The notes below the pieces were generated by a model. The model did not search any database. It was not told where the DNA came from and was given only the letters and a program-made list of their open reading frames with translations. This document shows positions 61,709 to 64,000 of a stretch of DNA of 64,000 nt, piece after piece. A program made the translations under genes and the position numbers. Each line of letters begins with the position of its first letter. The stretch's first letter is position 1. This DNA comes from Phycomyces blakesleeanus NRRL 1555(-) (taxonomy: Eukaryota > Mucoromycota > Mucoromycetes > Mucorales > Phycomycetaceae), in contig NW_017265157.1 in NCBI RefSeq assembly GCF_001638985.1, forward strand, positions 372,001 through 436,000, written 5' to 3'.

Positions 61709-62738
61709 ATGAGTTCATCTCCAATTACCCAAGTACCTGATCACCCATCTCATCAGGATTCAAATTCATTGCAAAAAGGAAATGCAATTCCAACTCATCT
61801 CAAACTTCTACTGAGAGGTGTTCCGATGTACGTTAAGCGAGACAGCCTGGTAATACCCAATAGTGCTTTCCTATAATAGGCTTTTCGTCATCCGAGCTAT
61901 CTTACAGGTGTCTCTTCCCGAGAGTTTACTAGTCGCCATTTTTCCAAACGGCTTTGTCCTGACAGCTGATAAAAATCCAGCCCCTACAGACACTAGCGGA
62001 CTGGTTGGTGAATCTGATTTTGATCCAAAATGCTTTTCGTACATCCTTGAATTCTTCAGCGAGGCAGCCGAGACGTTTGCCAAAGAAAACCAAGACCATT
62101 CTTGGGAAGCATTCAGTGCTGGTCTCGTGGGAGCTTACTCTAGACAGTTTGATTCGGCCCGATACTCGTTACTTACAAAACAGGCTATTGTTGTTTTGCG
62201 CGAAGAACTCGAATACTTTATTCTTCCTCAGGATAAGTCTAATCCATTGACCAGCACAGCAGACATAATCACATTGAAACAACTTAAACAAACAGCTGGA
62301 CAACTTCTCAAGGCAGATGATCTCGTGTTTCATTCAATGTTACAAAACGTTAAGAGGGGGAACAATATAGTAGAAAGGGAACTGGTAGATATGTTGTGCG
62401 ATTGTGGGTTCACTCGTTTGGACAGGTGGTTTTATCGAGAACTTGAATCGAAAAAGACATTCATCACAAGTGTGTCTCTGGTCAAGCTTAAGGTTGAAGA
62501 CAAAGATAATATTATGGAGTCTGCAAAAAAGTTAATGGTCTTTTGGAAGAAGCCTGCGGTACGACCAACATAAAAAAAACATATAAAGTGTATAGTATTT
62601 GATATGTTCTATAATACTAATGGATATAAATTTCAATAGAGGAAGTGCTGGTGGGACTATACTCTAACAAAACTAGATAACATTCAAGTCAGACTGTGGG
62701 TACGCCGTACATGGATCCTTGAGCTTTCCTTTGTTTAA
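61709..62738 (+). CDS. Whi2-like growth/stress regulator (BTB/POZ-like)
   Basis: Exons 61709-61849, 61908-62558 and 62640-62738 give 296 residues. The beginning, HLKLLLRGVPMYVKRDSLVSLPESLLVAIFPNGF, has the pattern of a T1/BTB domain: a ligand-free strand, then SLPESLL. FDPKCFSYILEFF follows, as in KCTD and Whi2 proteins. The last exon, KCWWDYTLTKLDNIQVRLWV then RRTWILELSFV, matches my memory of the conserved C-terminus of fungal Whi2-like proteins. In yeast Whi2 works with Psr phosphatases in the general stress response, in mitophagy and in damping TORC1 at low amino acids. The Whi2 assignment is moderate; BTB-like protein is safer. The 58 nt first intron has an in-frame stop, so the internal ORF start at 61863 is not real. 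Confidence 0.7.
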
Positions 62739-63035
62739 AAAAAAGAGTCTTGGATTGCGTGTGTGCTTGTGTGTTCGTACATTTTGTTTATTTCAACTTG
62801 TGAATTATTATTATTATTATTTTAAAAAAGGGATGCAATAAAATTTTATATCAACATTGAAACCAAATGCAAAGTGCTGCTTTATGTTTATTCTGACCGT
62901 CGGTATTTTTGACATGACAAAGGTAATGTAGATAAACACAAAAAGAAGAATGAGATACGAAAAAAGAGTAAGAAAGGTGGGATTTTCTCTAAACAGGCAG
63001 ATTCCTTTTTTCTTTTGTTTACAAAAAAATATATA

Positions 63036-64000
63036 TTAGTTCTTGGTGGCCACCTCGACAGACTTGTCTTCAATAACAACAGCAGAACCACCCTGAGAGC
63101 CACCTGCGATCAACTTGGCGTTGCTGATAATTGCCAAGATCTCATTTAGGCTGTCCTTCCAGGTGTTGAGTCTTGCACCCAATTGTTGCCATTGCTCCTT
63201 TCCGAAGACGCGATAGATGCTTCTGTGAACGATAACGTTCTTGTTGAGCTGATCCAGCTTGGCTTCAACAAGACCGGCACGGATCACATCAATAACCCAC
63301 ATCTCAACCTCATCCTCAGAAATATCCAATGCTTTTGCGACCTCAGCATAGGTTAATTCTCTAGCAAGGTTATCAGATCCAAGAGATGCAAGGGAAAGGA
63401 GACGCATCTTTCTCAGGTTGTTTTCGCTGTCTTTTACCAGGGTGGGGTTAGATGCAGCAAAGGTCTTGTATGTGGAAAGGTTGCCGTTCAAGAAGACATT
63501 GAGAAGCTCGTATTCGGGAGTTCCTTTGATCTTCTGAATAGCGCTGTATTGGAGGAGGTCTTCGAAGGCAAAGAAGTTTTCGGTGTCTACGGCGCGCGTA
63601 ACAGCTTCTTTGGCACAGTCTGTAGAAACGGTTTCTTGGCTGTAAGTCGACAACTTCTTCAACAAGAAATCAAGGGACAGCTTTCTGATAGAGTAGTCTA
63701 TGTTAGTCTCTCTTTAGGAAATGTATTTCAAAACGTACTCTTCACGGGCCTGTCTCAGTTTATCGCTGAGGTTGCTGTACAAGTTGCGTTCAGTCTCGAT
63801 ATCAATACCCCACTGCTTCACCCAACGATCAATGTGCTCCAGCTGTGCGTAGAGAGAATCCAATTCGTCGGCCTGTGCTGTCACATCAACCAATCCAACA
63901 AATGCGTTGTATCGGAGAGCAGAGGTGACAGGAAGTGCGTTGTAGAGATTAAGCAAGCTAGAAATACCCTTGTTATTATCAATATATTCTCTATACACTA
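63036..64000 (-). CDS. eIF3 subunit m (PCI-domain protein), 5' end outside window
   Basis: A C-terminal exon from about 63697 down to 63036 and an upstream exon from the window edge to about 63739 are present; the N-terminus is cut off. PCI-domain features: FFAFEDLLQYSAIQKIKGTP, LVKDSENNLRKMRLLSLASL, ELTYAEVAKALDISEDEVEM with WVIDVIRAGLVEAKLDQLNK, then HRSIYRVFGKEQWQQLGARL. This is the eIF3m pattern (SxxxRTFGKQQWQQL) and eIF3m helps load the 40S subunit. The intron between the two blocks is ambiguous. A GTACGT donor works in frame only with a 27 nt intron (63738-63712). A weaker GTGAAG donor gives a 48 nt intron ending at CATAG (63698). Confidence 0.9.

Overview
The window is nuclear DNA from an early-diverging filamentous fungus, most likely Mucoromycota (Mucorales-like). 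It is AT-rich, has many ta/gt microsatellites, and its genes carry many short introns (about 45-120 nt, a few longer) with GTAAGT...CTAAC...AG signals. Transposases of a type I associate with mucoralean genomes are present. The taxon is an inference, not read from a marker gene. Exon structures were built by hand from splice consensus, frame continuity and family knowledge.

Layout. 1-7177 is a very large inverted repeat: two arms of at least 2384 bp with symmetric coordinates (x pairs with 7178-x) around a 2.4 kb spacer. Each arm carries, reading outward, six tandem intron-like units, then a very divergent 5.8S-like rRNA joined directly to the 5' part of an LSU (28S-like) rRNA. On the right the LSU similarity continues to about 7814 and then stops. 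8.5-15.3 kb is a transposon graveyard: diverged spacer repeats, a non-autonomous element with a 69 bp MITE in it, an apparently intact Tc1/mariner (DD34E) element with TA duplications, a dead second transposase, a dead unknown ORF and another MITE.

From 15.7 kb on lie conserved housekeeping genes: a TspO/MBR-like membrane protein (-), kinesin-13 (+), a mitochondrial carrier (-), Nup53/Nup35 nucleoporin (-), a gene-poor 5 kb with relics, eIF2B alpha (+), a large GAR-domain protein with EB1-binding-type SxIP motifs (+), pyruvate carboxylase (+), a MATE transporter (-), 4.4 kb of empty AT-rich DNA, methylcrotonyl-CoA carboxylase beta (-) divergent from VPS15/PIK3R4 (+, 35 exons), ribosomal protein S6 (+), a Whi2-like protein (+) and eIF3 subunit m (-, cut by the window end).

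Functional themes are translation (eIF2B alpha, S6, eIF3m), biotin-linked carboxylation (pyruvate carboxylase, MCC beta), microtubules (kinesin-13, GAR/SxIP protein) and nutrient/autophagy control (VPS15, Whi2-like). I see no sign that they form a cluster. The most unusual object is the palindromic 5.8S-LSU locus, in which ITS2 appears to be replaced by a UUCG-capped hairpin.
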